Positions 45,051-55,900 of a DNA stretch of 64,000 nucleotides are shown here, piece by piece. The notes under the pieces were generated by a model. That model did not search any database. It saw nothing but the letters and a program-made list of their open reading frames with translations, and was not told the origin of the DNA. The DNA comes from Lachnospiraceae bacterium (GTDB lineage Bacteria > Bacillota > Clostridia > Lachnospirales > Lachnospiraceae). The position numbers and the translations under genes are program-made. The stretch spans positions 1-64,000 of the forward strand of contig JAFSTN010000001.1 of NCBI GenBank assembly GCA_017450485.1, written 5' to 3'. How positions within the stretch are numbered: the stretch's first letter is position 1; every line of letters starts with the position of its first letter.

Positions 45051-45199
45051 AAAAACACCTCTGAAAAGCACCCTGTTTTTGAGCGCCATTTATAGTTTAT
45101 GACATGTATTTGTTTTTTCAAATAGGTGAAAATTGATGAAAATCAGAGAGTAGATTTGGATGATATTTGATGACTTATTTACATAATAGAACGAAACTG

Positions 45200-45919
45200 C
45201 TAGATATGTAAACCACACTCCGAATAGAGTGTTTTTTTCTCCTCGGATGTCAGTTTTCGACTTGCACCAACTTGCAAATTTTCAAGAGTCAGGTTCATAA
45301 CGCGTGTCCGCTTAAGGCTCTGAACCTTCAGTCCGAGACTCTCACACATCCGTCTTATCTGACGGTTCAGGCCCTGTGTAAGTATTATATTGAAGCTTTT
45401 ATCTCCGGTCTGTCTGACCCTGCACGGTCTTGTGACTGTGTCCAACTCTTCAAGATAAATTCCGTTACGCATGTTTTTTATGTCGGATTCCTTCAATATA
45501 TTATTGACTCTGACTTCATACTCCTTCTCATGCATATTCGATCCCTTCATCATTGCATCGATCAGATCACCGTCATCGGTCAGGATGATGAGTCCTTCCG
45601 AGTCCTTATCAAGTCTGCCGGCATATGTAACTCTTTTTCCGCCGGTGATCTCCTCCGGAATCTCATCCGAAATGATCCTGTCGGCGTGAGAATCTTTTCC
45701 ACTGCATACCACACCGACCGGTTTATAGTATGCTATGACGATCGTTTCATCGGGAAGCGATATCTTCTTACCGGATACAGACACCTCATCCGAATCTTCA
45801 ACCTCATCTCCTATAACGGCTGTTCTTCCATTGATCGTCACAACACCGTTTTTGATCAATCCATCGGCTTCCCGTCGTGAGCATACACCACACCTGGCCA
45901 TGAATTTATTGATCCGCAT
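45200..45919 (-). CDS. Pseudouridine synthase, RluF/RsuA family
   Basis: 239 residues. An N-terminal S4 domain (RINKFMARCGVCSRREADGLI) is followed by the RsuA/RluB core with catalytic Asp in GRLDKDSEGLIILTDDG and the RluF-type motif QGLNRQIRRMCESLG. RluF modifies 23S U2604/U2605; related RsuA modifies 16S U516. Which site is used cannot be read from the sequence. GGAG lies 10 bases before the ATG. Downstream of the methyltransferase at 45998 in the same direction. Confidence 0.92.
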   Translation of the reverse strand: MRINKFMARCGVCSRREADGLIKNGVVTINGRTAVIGDEVEDSDEVSVSGKKISLPDETIVIAYYKPVGVVCSGKDSHADRIISDEIPEEITGGKRVTYAGRLDKDSEGLIILTDDGDLIDAMMKGSNMHEKEYEVRVNNILKESDIKNMRNGIYLEELDTVTRPCRVRQTGDKSFNIILTQGLNRQIRRMCESLGLKVQSLKRTRVMNLTLENLQVGASRKLTSEEKKTLYSECGLHI

Positions 45920-45997
45920 ATGTTTTTCTCTCCAAAAAACAGGCTTTGAATATACGTTTATTTTCTTAAATCAGAATTAAACTATTGCAACTATTAT

Positions 45998-47533
45998 TTA
46001 ATGACTCAAATCGCGTCTCAATCCTTTTGGATAGTGGTTTTTGAGGGTGCCGCCCGTCAGCTTGCCCCACCCCATACTGACACCGTTTATTGAAGCGATG
46101 ATCCAGCCTGATACGGTCTCGACGTTTCCTTTTTCTCCGATCCGGCCCGGACCTGTCGATGGCACAAAAGTCTCTCCCCTCAAAAAAGCATAAGCTTCAT
46201 CTATCGTTAAATTGCATGTGTTATATATTTGTCTTTTGGATACCGCCATGGCAAGTGCATGAGCCGGTTCGAGTCGGTTTTTTTTCTTACTTACAAGTTC
46301 AAGACCGGGACGGATCACTCTGATCCCGCTCATACGTTTTACATCAAATCCATCCGGAAGAAGAAAAATACTGTCGGATGTTTCATATATACATTCGGGC
46401 GACAGTGGCACTCCTTCCAACCCGAGCTCTGTATGAAGAAATTGCGACACCTCATCGCACAATGCCGCATTTCTTTTTCCGAAATCGGAATTACGGCCTT
46501 TTCTTTTGGGCGTCTGATCCGACATTCGGCCGTATGGATCATAGCTGTCAGCGGTACCTGTAAGTGCTGTGGCTCCGTCTTTGACCAGCTTGGCTATGAA
46601 ATGCCCCTCTCCGCGCGATATATGCGGCCAAATGCGCGTGGTAAGTCCGACTTCCGGACAGCCATCCGCCCATTCCGCACGTCCTCGTGTCGGTATCGAT
46701 GTCAATCCGGTATCAACGATATGCCAATCCGGATGCCGGGATACGAAGGCCGTTATGGTTCTTTCATTTTCTGCCGGTTCAAATGTACAGGTGGAATATA
46801 CAATCATGCCTCCCGGCATAACCATGTCTGCTGCTGCATCAAGTATTTCGGCCTGTCTGTCAGCACACATATCTACCACCGACAGGCTCCATTCTCCGGC
46901 CGCGTCTTCATCCTTACGGAACATTCCTTCTCCGGAGCAGGGCGCATCCACACACACCTTATGGAAGTATCCCGGGAATTTAAGTGCCATATCCTGCGGC
47001 GAAGCATTGGTAACAATGCAGTTTGACACTCCCATCCGCTCAACATTTCTGGCCAGGATTCTGGCCCTGTCAGGAACGATCTCATTTGCGACCAGGATAC
47101 CCTCACCCAGCATTCGACCCGCAATATGAGTCGTTTTGCCTCCGGGTGCAGCACACAGATCACATATCCTTTCACCGGGGACGGGATCCATGGCGCTGAT
47201 AACGCTCATCGCACTGGGTTCCTGGATATAATATGCTCCCGCATCATGATAAGGACTCCTGCCGGCTTGACAGGAGTCCTTATTATAATAATAACCTTCA
47301 TCACACCAGGGGACAGTCTCCCCCGCGTCCGCGCCGATATCGGAGAGTATCCCCTCTATATCGGCTTTTCCCACTTTCAACGGGTTGATTCGCAGCCCGT
47401 AATATCTGTCTGCATCGTAGGATGCTTCAAATGCCGGATATTCTTCTCCAAGCAAAAGCCGCATCCTGTCGATATAATCCTTCGGCAGATACATCAGAGG
47501 ATCTTCAGAGATCACATCCCCCGGTCCGGTCAT
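45998..47533 (-). CDS. RsmF-like rRNA/tRNA m5C methyltransferase
   Basis: 511 residues with a NOL1/NOP2/Sun core: SAM site [15 protein letters not shown], acidic NEIVPDRA, and the two catalytic Cys in [14 protein letters not shown] and [12 protein letters not shown]. The C-terminal half has RsmF-type features ([13 protein letters not shown] and a PUA-like tail [20 protein letters not shown]). Start at 47533 overlaps the chemoreceptor stop by 4 bases (ATGA). Likely methylates a C in 16S rRNA, as RsmF does; other RNA targets are possible. Confidence 0.92.
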   Translation of the reverse strand: MTGPGDVISEDPLMYLPKDYIDRMRLLLGEEYPAFEASYDADRYYGLRINPLKVGKADIEGILSDIGADAGETVPWCDEGYYYNKDSCQAGRSPYHDAGAYYIQEPSAMSVISAMDPVPGERICDLCAAPGGKTTHIAGRMLGEGILVANEIVPDRARILARNVERMGVSNCIVTNASPQDMALKFPGYFHKVCVDAPCSGEGMFRKDEDAAGEWSLSVVDMCADRQAEILDAAADMVMPGGMIVYSTCTFEPAENERTITAFVSRHPDWHIVDTGLTSIPTRGRAEWADGCPEVGLTTRIWPHISRGEGHFIAKLVKDGATALTGTADSYDPYGRMSDQTPKRKGRNSDFGKRNAALCDEVSQFLHTELGLEGVPLSPECIYETSDSIFLLPDGFDVKRMSGIRVIRPGLELVSKKKNRLEPAHALAMAVSKRQIYNTCNLTIDEAYAFLRGETFVPSTGPGRIGEKGNVETVSGWIIASINGVSMGWGKLTGGTLKNHYPKGLRRDLSH

Positions 47534-49047
47534 GAGTTGCTCGCATTCTTCAGCAGATCGGCGTCCGAATTAAGTGATTCAACGATTGAATTGACTTCGT
47601 TCAGTATATTCTGGTTCTCCTCACTGGAGTTATATGTCTCCTGAGAATGTGCGGATACCTCTTCACTTATAGCGCTTATAGTCTGAATGCTGTTTACGAT
47701 CTCCGTGTTGGCATCATCAAGCCTGCTCACGAATCCGGCCATAGCTGCTGTCTGTGAACTGATCTCGGTCACATTATCTGCAATGGTATTGAAGCTGACA
47801 GCCGTATCCGATGCAGTCTGTGCCTGACGTGTGTTGGAATCGATCAGCTTGTTGATGGTCTCTACCATAACATCAAGCTGCTCGGATATATTTGCTATAA
47901 GTTTTGTAATATCATCCGTGGCACTCGTCGTCTGATTAGCCAGATTGGATATCTCCTGAGCCACTACGGCGAATCCCCTGCCGGCTTCTCCGGCTCTGGC
48001 AGCTTCTATAGATGCATTTAGCGACAATAGCGATGTCTGTTCCGCAACACTCGTGATCATGCTTGTTATGCTGTTCATCTGACCGGTATATTCCTGGAAG
48101 CTTGCAAGCGCTCCAGCAACATCGGCTCCTGCCTTTTCACTGTCAGCGGTCAGGTTGTTAAGCTCCGTGATATGATTGCGTCCCTCTCTGACAGCTTCAT
48201 CGGTTGAATCCATACTGGCGGATATGGCATTGGATGCATCCTTGACGGAATTGATATAATTCTGGATCTGTTCTGTCTTGACCAGCTGGTTTTGGATAGC
48301 CTCGGCAGTCTCATTATTTCCGCTCGATACTTCCTGCATGGCAGTAAGTGTATTCTCCATGGAGTTTCTGAGTGCACCTACCTTATCATGTACATCACCG
48401 ACTCCATCCGTGATATCTCCGGATATACCCAGAACTTTCGTCAGGAGGTCGGATACCTTCTCTTTCTCGACATCCAGACGCTCGCCTCTCATCTGCGCAA
48501 ACCTGTCGTAAGTCTGATTGACAACAATGAAGAAGATAACGCACAAGAGCACCAGAAGTACCTGTATCTCATAGGTCGCTGATTTAGCGGCAAAGCTTCC
48601 GTTTCTGACCGAATCGATGATCACCGCTACAACATTCAGCACAACAGCTCCGACTCCTATGATCATGATGAATCTTTTCTTATTAAAAAGCATGAGGATC
48701 AGGAGCATAGGCATTACATAGGTGAATACCAGGTCATTGTTCGACGTGAAAAGGAACGTCGAATACATTGCGGTAAAACCTATTCCCAGAATACGCATGA
48801 TGGCCTGCGGGCAATCCGGATCCTTTTTATACATTATCCATGATGCTATTGCCGGCCATGCACACAGAGCCGCTATGATCAGTGTATAGACTATTCCTCT
48901 GGCCCCTTTGAAAAACTCCAGCAGATATGCAGCGCCGAGTATAGCATTCAGAACTGTTCCGCATACCGTACCACGATAGTTGGCTAAAGCACGTTCTTCA
49001 TCAAACTCATCATAGCCGTTTTCGATATTGATCTGATCTTCTGCCAT
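47530..49047 (-). CDS. Methyl-accepting chemotaxis protein without periplasmic sensor domain
   Basis: 505 residues; AAGGGAG before the ATG. About six membrane helices fill residues 25-190 with short loops and no HAMP domain. The rest is a long coiled coil with the signalling tip [21 protein letters not shown] and several Gln/Glu pairs for methylation. Sensing must be through the membrane part or via partners. It overlaps the methyltransferase gene at its 3' end. An extended -10 promoter lies at 49136-49144. Confidence 0.9.
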   Translation of the reverse strand: MAEDQINIENGYDEFDEERALANYRGTVCGTVLNAILGAAYLLEFFKGARGIVYTLIIAALCAWPAIASWIMYKKDPDCPQAIMRILGIGFTAMYSTFLFTSNNDLVFTYVMPMLLILMLFNKKRFIMIIGVGAVVLNVVAVIIDSVRNGSFAAKSATYEIQVLLVLLCVIFFIVVNQTYDRFAQMRGERLDVEKEKVSDLLTKVLGISGDITDGVGDVHDKVGALRNSMENTLTAMQEVSSGNNETAEAIQNQLVKTEQIQNYINSVKDASNAISASMDSTDEAVREGRNHITELNNLTADSEKAGADVAGALASFQEYTGQMNSITSMITSVAEQTSLLSLNASIEAARAGEAGRGFAVVAQEISNLANQTTSATDDITKLIANISEQLDVMVETINKLIDSNTRQAQTASDTAVSFNTIADNVTEISSQTAAMAGFVSRLDDANTEIVNSIQTISAISEEVSAHSQETYNSSEENQNILNEVNSIVESLNSDADLLKNASNS

Positions 49048-49135
49048 TAGATTTCTCCCTTCTTAAATCCTTTTTACCGGCTCTTGCCGGGGCAAATTAC
49101 ACAAAGCATTTCCCTAATATGGTATTCATATGGTA

Positions 49136-49144
49136 ATTATAACA
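49136..49144 (-). promoter_or_regulatory. Extended -10 promoter for the chemoreceptor
   Basis: TGTTATAAT on the minus strand (TG-n-TATAAT). It gives a leader of about 80 bases with a small CCGGC/GCCGG hairpin near 49078-49092. Divergent from the ABC exporter promoter region. Confidence 0.58.
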
Positions 49145-49199
49145 AAAAACACTTATCATTTGACATTTTTTCATAAATTGTATTGCCTTTTTCACAAAA

Positions 49200-49248
49200 A
49201 AGAGTAGATTAATCTTAATTACTTGGTTAAAGGTTAAACTAAATCCAT
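49200..49248 (+). promoter_or_regulatory. Regulatory-looking region before the ABC exporter
   Basis: A perfect 10-base palindrome AGATTAATCT (49206-49215) is followed by a tandem repeat GGTTAAAGGTTAAA (49225-49238), 10 bases before the start codon. No strong ribosome binding site is present. This layout suits a repressor site. The promoter itself is unclear: TTGCCT, 17 bases, AGATTA is one possibility. Confidence 0.4.
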
Positions 49249-51102
49249 ATGAGCATCATTCGAAACAAAAAAAATAATACGGAAAACTCACCCTGGCCCT
49301 ACCCTCTGACCAGAATGGAATGGCTGTGGGCAAATATGAAGGGATACCGTGCTCTGTATATCCTTGCGATACTGGGTACATTTGTATACAACGGACTCCA
49401 GCTTACGGTCCCCTATTTCTCATCACGTATCATAGACGGATTCCTGTCGGGGCCGCAGGCTGCCGAAAATCTGTCTGCTCATCGGGATCAGTTCTATATG
49501 CTCATCGCATTGATGATCGGGCTTACCGTCTTCAGATGTATCATCGTATATCTCGACTGCATGGCTTATGAGACCGTATCCCAGGGTGTTCTGTTCAAGA
49601 TCCGTAATTACCTGTACAACAAGATCCAGCGGCAGGATATGAAATTCTATTCAACCTACAGGACCGGCGATCTGATGACCCGAGTGACCGGTGATCTCGA
49701 TGCGGTACGTCATATGATCGCCTGGGTCATCCGTATGGTGATCGAAGCCTTCTCTCTGCTCGGCGCGGTTGCGGTCTACTATTTCTATATGAACTGGAAG
49801 CTTGCTCTCGCTCTGCTGTCCATGGCTCCGATCCTGTTCGTCATCATATATCTGTTCAAGATCAGAGTGGCTCCGATGCATGCCCTTCTCAGAGAAAAGC
49901 TCGCGGTCATGAACACCGTTGCTCAGGAGAATATATCGGGAAACCGTGTGGTAAAGGCATTTGCACGCGAGGATTACGAGATATCCAAGTTCGACGACTG
50001 CAATGCAGACTACCGTGATACGAACAAGAAGACAGCACGTGTCTGGCTGACCTTCTTCCCTTATATAGAGACTCTGGCCAATCTGCTGCCGGTCATACTG
50101 TTGCTGGTCGGCGGTATCTTCCTGATAAGAGGGGCTCTTACCATGGGCGAATATGTCGCATTCAGCGGACTCACATGGGCTATTGCCAATCCCATGAGAC
50201 AGCTCGGCAATATCATGAACGAGTTCCAGAGATTCGCAGCGGCATCCCGCAAGGTCATGGACATATACTACTCCGAGCCGGGTATCAAGGATAAAGATGA
50301 TGCCATCGAGCATCCGGAGAGATTCGAAGGTCTGGTTGAGTTCAGAGATGTCACCTTCCGTTATTCAGACGGTAACCTGCCTGTGCTTAAGCACGTATCG
50401 TTCACCGCGCACCCGGGAGAAACGATCGCCATCATGGGAGAGACCGGATGCGGCAAAACATCGCTCATCCATCTGATACCCAGATTCTATGAACCGCTTG
50501 AAGGACGTGTGATGATAGACGGCCATGATGTCAGCGCATACAAGCTCAAGGATCTTCGAAGCAACATCGGTCTGGCCACACAGGACGTACTGCTCTACTC
50601 CGATACCATAGACGGAAACATCGCCTACGGAGATACGAATATGCCCAAGGCCGAAGTCATACGCTACGCACGTACTTCCGCTGCCGATGATTTCATTGCA
50701 AAGATGCCCGAGGGTTACGAGACCATCGTCGGAGAACGTGGGGTCGGCCTGTCCGGCGGTCAGAAGCAGCGTATATCGCTGGCCAGAGCCCTTGCTGTCC
50801 AGCCTTCCATCCTGATACTCGATGATACTACTTCTGCGGTGGATCTGGAGACGGAGAAAGAGATACAGCACAATCTCGATGAACTGCCTTTTACATGCAC
50901 CAAGATAATCATTGCTCAACGTATATCAACCACCAAAAAAGCTGATCAGATACTCATCATGAACCACGGTGAGATCACGGAATCGGGTACGCATGAAGAA
51001 CTCATCGCCAAGGGCGGATACTATGCCGAGCTGGTCAGACTGCAAACCGGCGAAGACACCACCGCTCATACAGGCGAAGATACACATATACAGTTAGGTT
51101 AA
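49249..51102 (+). CDS. ABC exporter subunit 1 (heterodimeric, degenerate ATPase site)
   Basis: 617 residues: six membrane helices (about 35-335) then an ATPase domain. Walker A GETGCGKTS (397-405) and signature LSGGQ (501-505) are intact. The catalytic Glu position after Walker B is D526 (ILILDDTTS) and the H-loop His is Q557 (IIAQRIS), so the site built on this subunit's Walker motifs is degenerate. It pairs with subunit 2, 5 bases downstream. It probably exports drugs, peptides or lipids, as TM287/288 and LmrCD do. Confidence 0.93.
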   Translation: MSIIRNKKNNTENSPWPYPLTRMEWLWANMKGYRALYILAILGTFVYNGLQLTVPYFSSRIIDGFLSGPQAAENLSAHRDQFYMLIALMIGLTVFRCIIVYLDCMAYETVSQGVLFKIRNYLYNKIQRQDMKFYSTYRTGDLMTRVTGDLDAVRHMIAWVIRMVIEAFSLLGAVAVYYFYMNWKLALALLSMAPILFVIIYLFKIRVAPMHALLREKLAVMNTVAQENISGNRVVKAFAREDYEISKFDDCNADYRDTNKKTARVWLTFFPYIETLANLLPVILLLVGGIFLIRGALTMGEYVAFSGLTWAIANPMRQLGNIMNEFQRFAAASRKVMDIYYSEPGIKDKDDAIEHPERFEGLVEFRDVTFRYSDGNLPVLKHVSFTAHPGETIAIMGETGCGKTSLIHLIPRFYEPLEGRVMIDGHDVSAYKLKDLRSNIGLATQDVLLYSDTIDGNIAYGDTNMPKAEVIRYARTSAADDFIAKMPEGYETIVGERGVGLSGGQKQRISLARALAVQPSILILDDTTSAVDLETEKEIQHNLDELPFTCTKIIIAQRISTTKKADQILIMNHGEITESGTHEELIAKGGYYAELVRLQTGEDTTAHTGEDTHIQLG

Positions 51103-51107
51103 GATAA

Positions 51108-52886
51108 ATGGCACGTAATACTTATAAAGAAGATGAGCTCCTCGAGGAGCCTTTTGACATAAAACACCTGCTTCGTGCATGGATATATATTAAGCAGTTC
51201 TCAGGACGCATGGTGCTGGCTTTGGTTCTGTCCGCCATCGGCGGAGCAACCGGTCTGGTATCACCCATGATCGTGGAACGTGCTCTGGACGTGGCCATTC
51301 CGGACGGAAATGTCCGTATGCTCATATCCCTTGTTGTAATGCTGGCCGTATTCTACTGCCTGAGCATCATTTTTTTCACCATACGCGGTCATATCATGAA
51401 CAATGTCAGCCAGGACATCATATACAACATCCGTGCCGACATATTCAAGCATCTCCAGAAGCTGCCATTCCAGTATTACGATGACAGGCCCCACGGCAAG
51501 ATCCTGATCCGGGTTGTCAACTATGTCAATTCCGTATCGGATATGCTCTCCAACGGTCTGATCAATGTGATCCTGGAGATCATGAACCTGATATTCATCA
51601 TCGTCTTCATGTTCATAGTGGATGTGAAGCTCTCCCTCGTAGTAATGGCAGGTGTACCGGTACTCGCGGTCTTCATGTTCTGGATCAAAAACAAGCAGCG
51701 GAAAGCCTGGCAGCAGGTTTCCAACAAGAACTCCAATCTCAATGCATATCTGCAGGAAAACATCGTAGGTGCCCGTATTACACAGATTTTCGCAAGAGAA
51801 GACGAAAATGCGGAGATATTCGAGAATCTTTCCAACGGATGCCGCAAGACCTGGATGAAGGCAATTGAATACAGCACTCTGGTATGGCCCGGTATCGATA
51901 CAATATCGGTACTGGTTCGTGCTGCCATATTCATCAGCGGTCTGATCATCTTCGGCAGGGGGAACACTTCACTCGGTGTGATCGTCGCCATCTCAAGCTA
52001 TGCATCCAGATTCTGGCAGCCCATCATGAACCTGGGCAACATATTCAACAACTTCATCAACAATATCGCTTATCTGGAGCGGATATTCGAAACCATCGAC
52101 GAAACCGTGGAGGTAGATGATGCTCCCGATGCGTATGAGATGCCCAAGATACGTGGACGCATAGAGTTCGAACATGTCCACTTCTCATATGAGCCCGGAA
52201 AGGAGATCCTGCACGATGTTTCATTCTCGGTCGAACCCGGCGAGAGCATCGCACTGGTCGGCCCTACCGGAGCCGGCAAGAGCACTATCGTGAGTCTCGT
52301 CTCCCGTTTCTATAATCTGGATAGCGGACGCATCCTCATAGACGGTCATGACATATCCAAAGTCACCTTGAGATCCCTCAGAAGCCAGATGGGTATCATG
52401 CTTCAGGACAGCTTCATATTCTCCGGCACCATAGAGGACAATATCCGATACGGCAAGCTGAATGCCACGCGCGCAGAGATCGTACAGGCTGCCAAAACCG
52501 TATGTGCCGATACCTTTATATCATCCATGCCTGACGGTTACGAATCTGAAGTCAAAGAGCGGGGATCGCTCCTTTCACAGGGACAGAAGCAGCTGATTTC
52601 ATTCGCCCGGACTCTGCTCTCCGATCCTGCGATAATGGTTCTGGACGAAGCCACATCAAGTATAGACGTACAGACGGAAAAAGCCCTCCAGCAGGGTCTA
52701 AACGCCATACTGAAGGGCCGTACAAGCTTCGTTATAGCACACCGCCTCTCTACCATTACCGGTTGCGATAAGATCATGTATATCGATGACGGTGGCATAG
52801 TCGAGTGCGGTTCACATGCCGAACTCATGCGGCAAAAAGGCAGCTACTACAAGCTGTATACCGCTCAGATCGAGGATATACAATAA
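51108..52886 (+). CDS. ABC exporter subunit 2 (heterodimeric, catalytic site)
   Basis: 592 residues with six membrane helices and an ATPase domain. Walker A GPTGAGKS (385-392), catalytic E514 (MVLDEATSS), H545 (IAHRLST), all canonical; but the signature is LSQGQ (489-493) instead of LSGGQ. Its defects are complementary to those of subunit 1, so the pair forms one good and one degenerate ATP site. Ends 24 bases from the convergent GH2 gene, with no clear terminator in between. Confidence 0.93.
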   Translation: MARNTYKEDELLEEPFDIKHLLRAWIYIKQFSGRMVLALVLSAIGGATGLVSPMIVERALDVAIPDGNVRMLISLVVMLAVFYCLSIIFFTIRGHIMNNVSQDIIYNIRADIFKHLQKLPFQYYDDRPHGKILIRVVNYVNSVSDMLSNGLINVILEIMNLIFIIVFMFIVDVKLSLVVMAGVPVLAVFMFWIKNKQRKAWQQVSNKNSNLNAYLQENIVGARITQIFAREDENAEIFENLSNGCRKTWMKAIEYSTLVWPGIDTISVLVRAAIFISGLIIFGRGNTSLGVIVAISSYASRFWQPIMNLGNIFNNFINNIAYLERIFETIDETVEVDDAPDAYEMPKIRGRIEFEHVHFSYEPGKEILHDVSFSVEPGESIALVGPTGAGKSTIVSLVSRFYNLDSGRILIDGHDISKVTLRSLRSQMGIMLQDSFIFSGTIEDNIRYGKLNATRAEIVQAAKTVCADTFISSMPDGYESEVKERGSLLSQGQKQLISFARTLLSDPAIMVLDEATSSIDVQTEKALQQGLNAILKGRTSFVIAHRLSTITGCDKIMYIDDGGIVECGSHAELMRQKGSYYKLYTAQIEDIQ

Positions 52887-52909
52887 CCATATTCTGCCCG
52901 CTCATGTGC

Positions 52910-55900
52910 TTATTCAAATCTGAAAGCTTCGAAATCAAACGCACTTCCGGGCAGGAACACAAAGGATACATCCCACATACCCTCTATGTGAGGGAGTTTA
53001 AATGTCTGTGACACATACTCTTCACTTCTTGTGAATTCACAGACCTCCTTCAACGCTTCATCCCCTCTGAACAGCCTTACATGGATCGGATTCGTCTCGT
53101 TCGGAGTACGTCCCCATATGGTTATTGAGTCGGCGCCTTCAGTCCCGAAATCCATATCTTTATACTCCAAGGAAACGTTGTTACCGATCATTTCGACAGC
53201 GGTTCCGGTTTTAGTGAATTCATCGCCGTATATCGCATCCGCTTCCGTTGCGGAAAGCCTGGAATGAGCTTTATCCGATTTATCAAACACAAATCCCTTT
53301 ACATGCACTTTGCGTTCGAATTCGAAGCTGATCGAAGCAACTCCACTCACCCTGTGCATCAGAGGCCAGCTGTCTTCTATGAATACAGCCCATTGTCTGG
53401 GTTTGGAGTAAACGGTATCAAGAAGCAATATCTCATCTCCGCTTCCGGGCACTCCCTTCCATACCTTAAGAGGTACATCATCGGAATCCAGTGCAAATAT
53501 CGGTATCGTGATCCTGTCCGCGCCGTATGACCCGAAATCGAGGCCGTCAAACGTGACCACAGTCCTACCGCCACGTGCTGTCGCAAATCCCTTTTCATTG
53601 CCGCTGCCGACCTCGCCGATCGATGATGAATAAGTGCTGCCGGCTATGAATTCATACGGATTGCGGAATGCATCACCGCATCCTTCCACATCAAACTCAA
53701 GATCCGATATCACACGAACAGCCTGTCCTTCCCCGCCGGCCGTCGCACGCAGTCTGAAATGGCCGTCACCCAGCGCGGTGATCGTCAATTCATCCCCGGT
53801 TACGGCCGGGATCTCTCCGGTATTCGCGCCGGATTCTGCCGTAGCTCCCGATACATCCAAAGTCGCCAGATGCGAGCTGATACCCATATCATCGACTATG
53901 CGGTATGTCATCTTATGTCCCGCAGCAGCCGGAGGCTCTATACGGCTCCTGACCTTCACGGTTCTGTGATCGGGAGTAAGCACTCTGTCATCCTCACACA
54001 TAAGGGATATACGACGTACATCCTTTTCGCCGTCTTCGAGTTCGATCCTGATATCGGGATCACCGACGTATGAACCGCATCCTTCATCAATTACTCTTTC
54101 TGATTCATCATTTGCTTTATCAAGCGCAACGGCAACCATCAATTTGCCGTTAAACAGTCTCCTGCTGTCGGTTCTGTATCCGTCAGGATCGGAGCTGTCA
54201 CCGTTATCCATGCCTATCAATCTGCCGCCTGATACGACCCTTACATGCACCCTGTCACAGGCATTTTCAACGGCATATCCCTCCGAATCCACCGCCGATA
54301 TCTCATAGAACGCTATATCCTGCGGCTCATCCGTTGATGAGAAAACATAACGCCGGGCTACAAGATGATCGGTATCTCCGAAGCTATGCACGGATGCCCG
54401 CACAGCGACATCGGCCGAACCGGCAGATGCATATGCCGTCGCTGTCAGTTCTCCTGTTTCGTAAGCTATCCGGTAATCGGCGATCAGATGATATCCGCTG
54501 CCCGGCTCGTGATCGAGTGACTGGCGCCCCAGGCTCCTGCCATTTATAAAAAGCTCGACTTCGGGAAGATTGGATACAACTCTAACATCCACTGTCTGGC
54601 CTTCATTGAAATCCCAATACGGGAAAATATGAACAAAAGGATCCTTATCCGCACTTACCCAGCAGGACTTCCAGAAATAATACGAATCCTTGGGAAAACC
54701 GGCAGTGTCGATCTGACCGAAGTAGCAGCTTCTGGTCTTGTACGGCGTAGGTTCTCCTATATAGTCAAATCCGGACCACAGAAACTGCCCCTGCGAAAAA
54801 GGTGTATCACGATCTATCGCAGCACACAGTTCATAACTTTTAGCTGACCAGCTGGTGGTAGAATTCCCCAATGCCGAGCATTGCTCATCCTCTTCACCGA
54901 GAGAATTAGCCGACAACGGGAGATGATATACGCCTCTGCTCTGTGTGATGGATGAAGTCTCACTTCCGTATATTACCCAGTCGGGATGCTCTTCGTGATG
55001 CTGTGCATAACAGGATTCTCCATAGTTGTATCCCGCCACCTTCAGAATATCGGCACATTTCTGTGCATTCTCCCACGGCATATAGTTGGAACCCTGGGTG
55101 ATATAGGCATTTGCCATATAATCGTGACAGGCAACCAGTTCCATCAGGTGTTTCGTCATAGCCTGTCCCTCTTTTTCATAATTATGGATATCGGCTATCT
55201 CGTTGCCAATACTCCACATGATCACACAGGGATGGTTTCTGTCCCGTCTGACCCAGCTCGCCACATCACGCTCGTGCCAGTCATCGAAAAATCGCGCGTA
55301 ATCATAATCCGTCTTGGGGTGATTCCACATATCAAAGGCTTCGGAGATGTACAGAATTCCCATCTCATCGCACAGTTCAAGAAGCCCTGCCGCCATCATA
55401 TTATGGGTTCCGCGTATGGCATTCACACCCATCCCGCGCAGGATCTCCAGCTTACGTCTCATGGCGGCCTTATTGAATTCCGCTCCGAGAACTCCCAGAT
55501 CATGATGCTCGCATACACCGTTCAGCTTCATATGGCTTCCGTTTAGGAAAAAGCCTTTATCGACATCACAGAAAGCTGTCTTAAACCCGATCCTGTTCAT
55601 CACAGTCTGTCCATCCAGAACTGTCTCCAGACAGTACAGATATGGATCTTCCACGCTCCACTCACGGGGAGATACAACATGGTAAACATCTATCGAATAT
55701 GCTTGTACCTTCAATCCCAAAGGATCACCGGACGTCAGTTGTCTGTGTCCCATCGGAGAGCCTTCACATATATGTTCCTCATACTCATCTGGAGACAAAA
55801 GCTTATGTAAAATATGAGTTATGTCAACCATATTGCCGGTTTCATCGGTCAGACTGTTCGTAATCTCGCAGCCAGCACCCGACATTCCGCATATCTCGGT

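Noticed and set aside
45090-45199. Promoter and terminator between ligA and the pseudouridine synthase
   Set aside because: Only a weak TATTTG/CAAATA hairpin and no well-spaced promoter boxes were found in this AT-rich gap.
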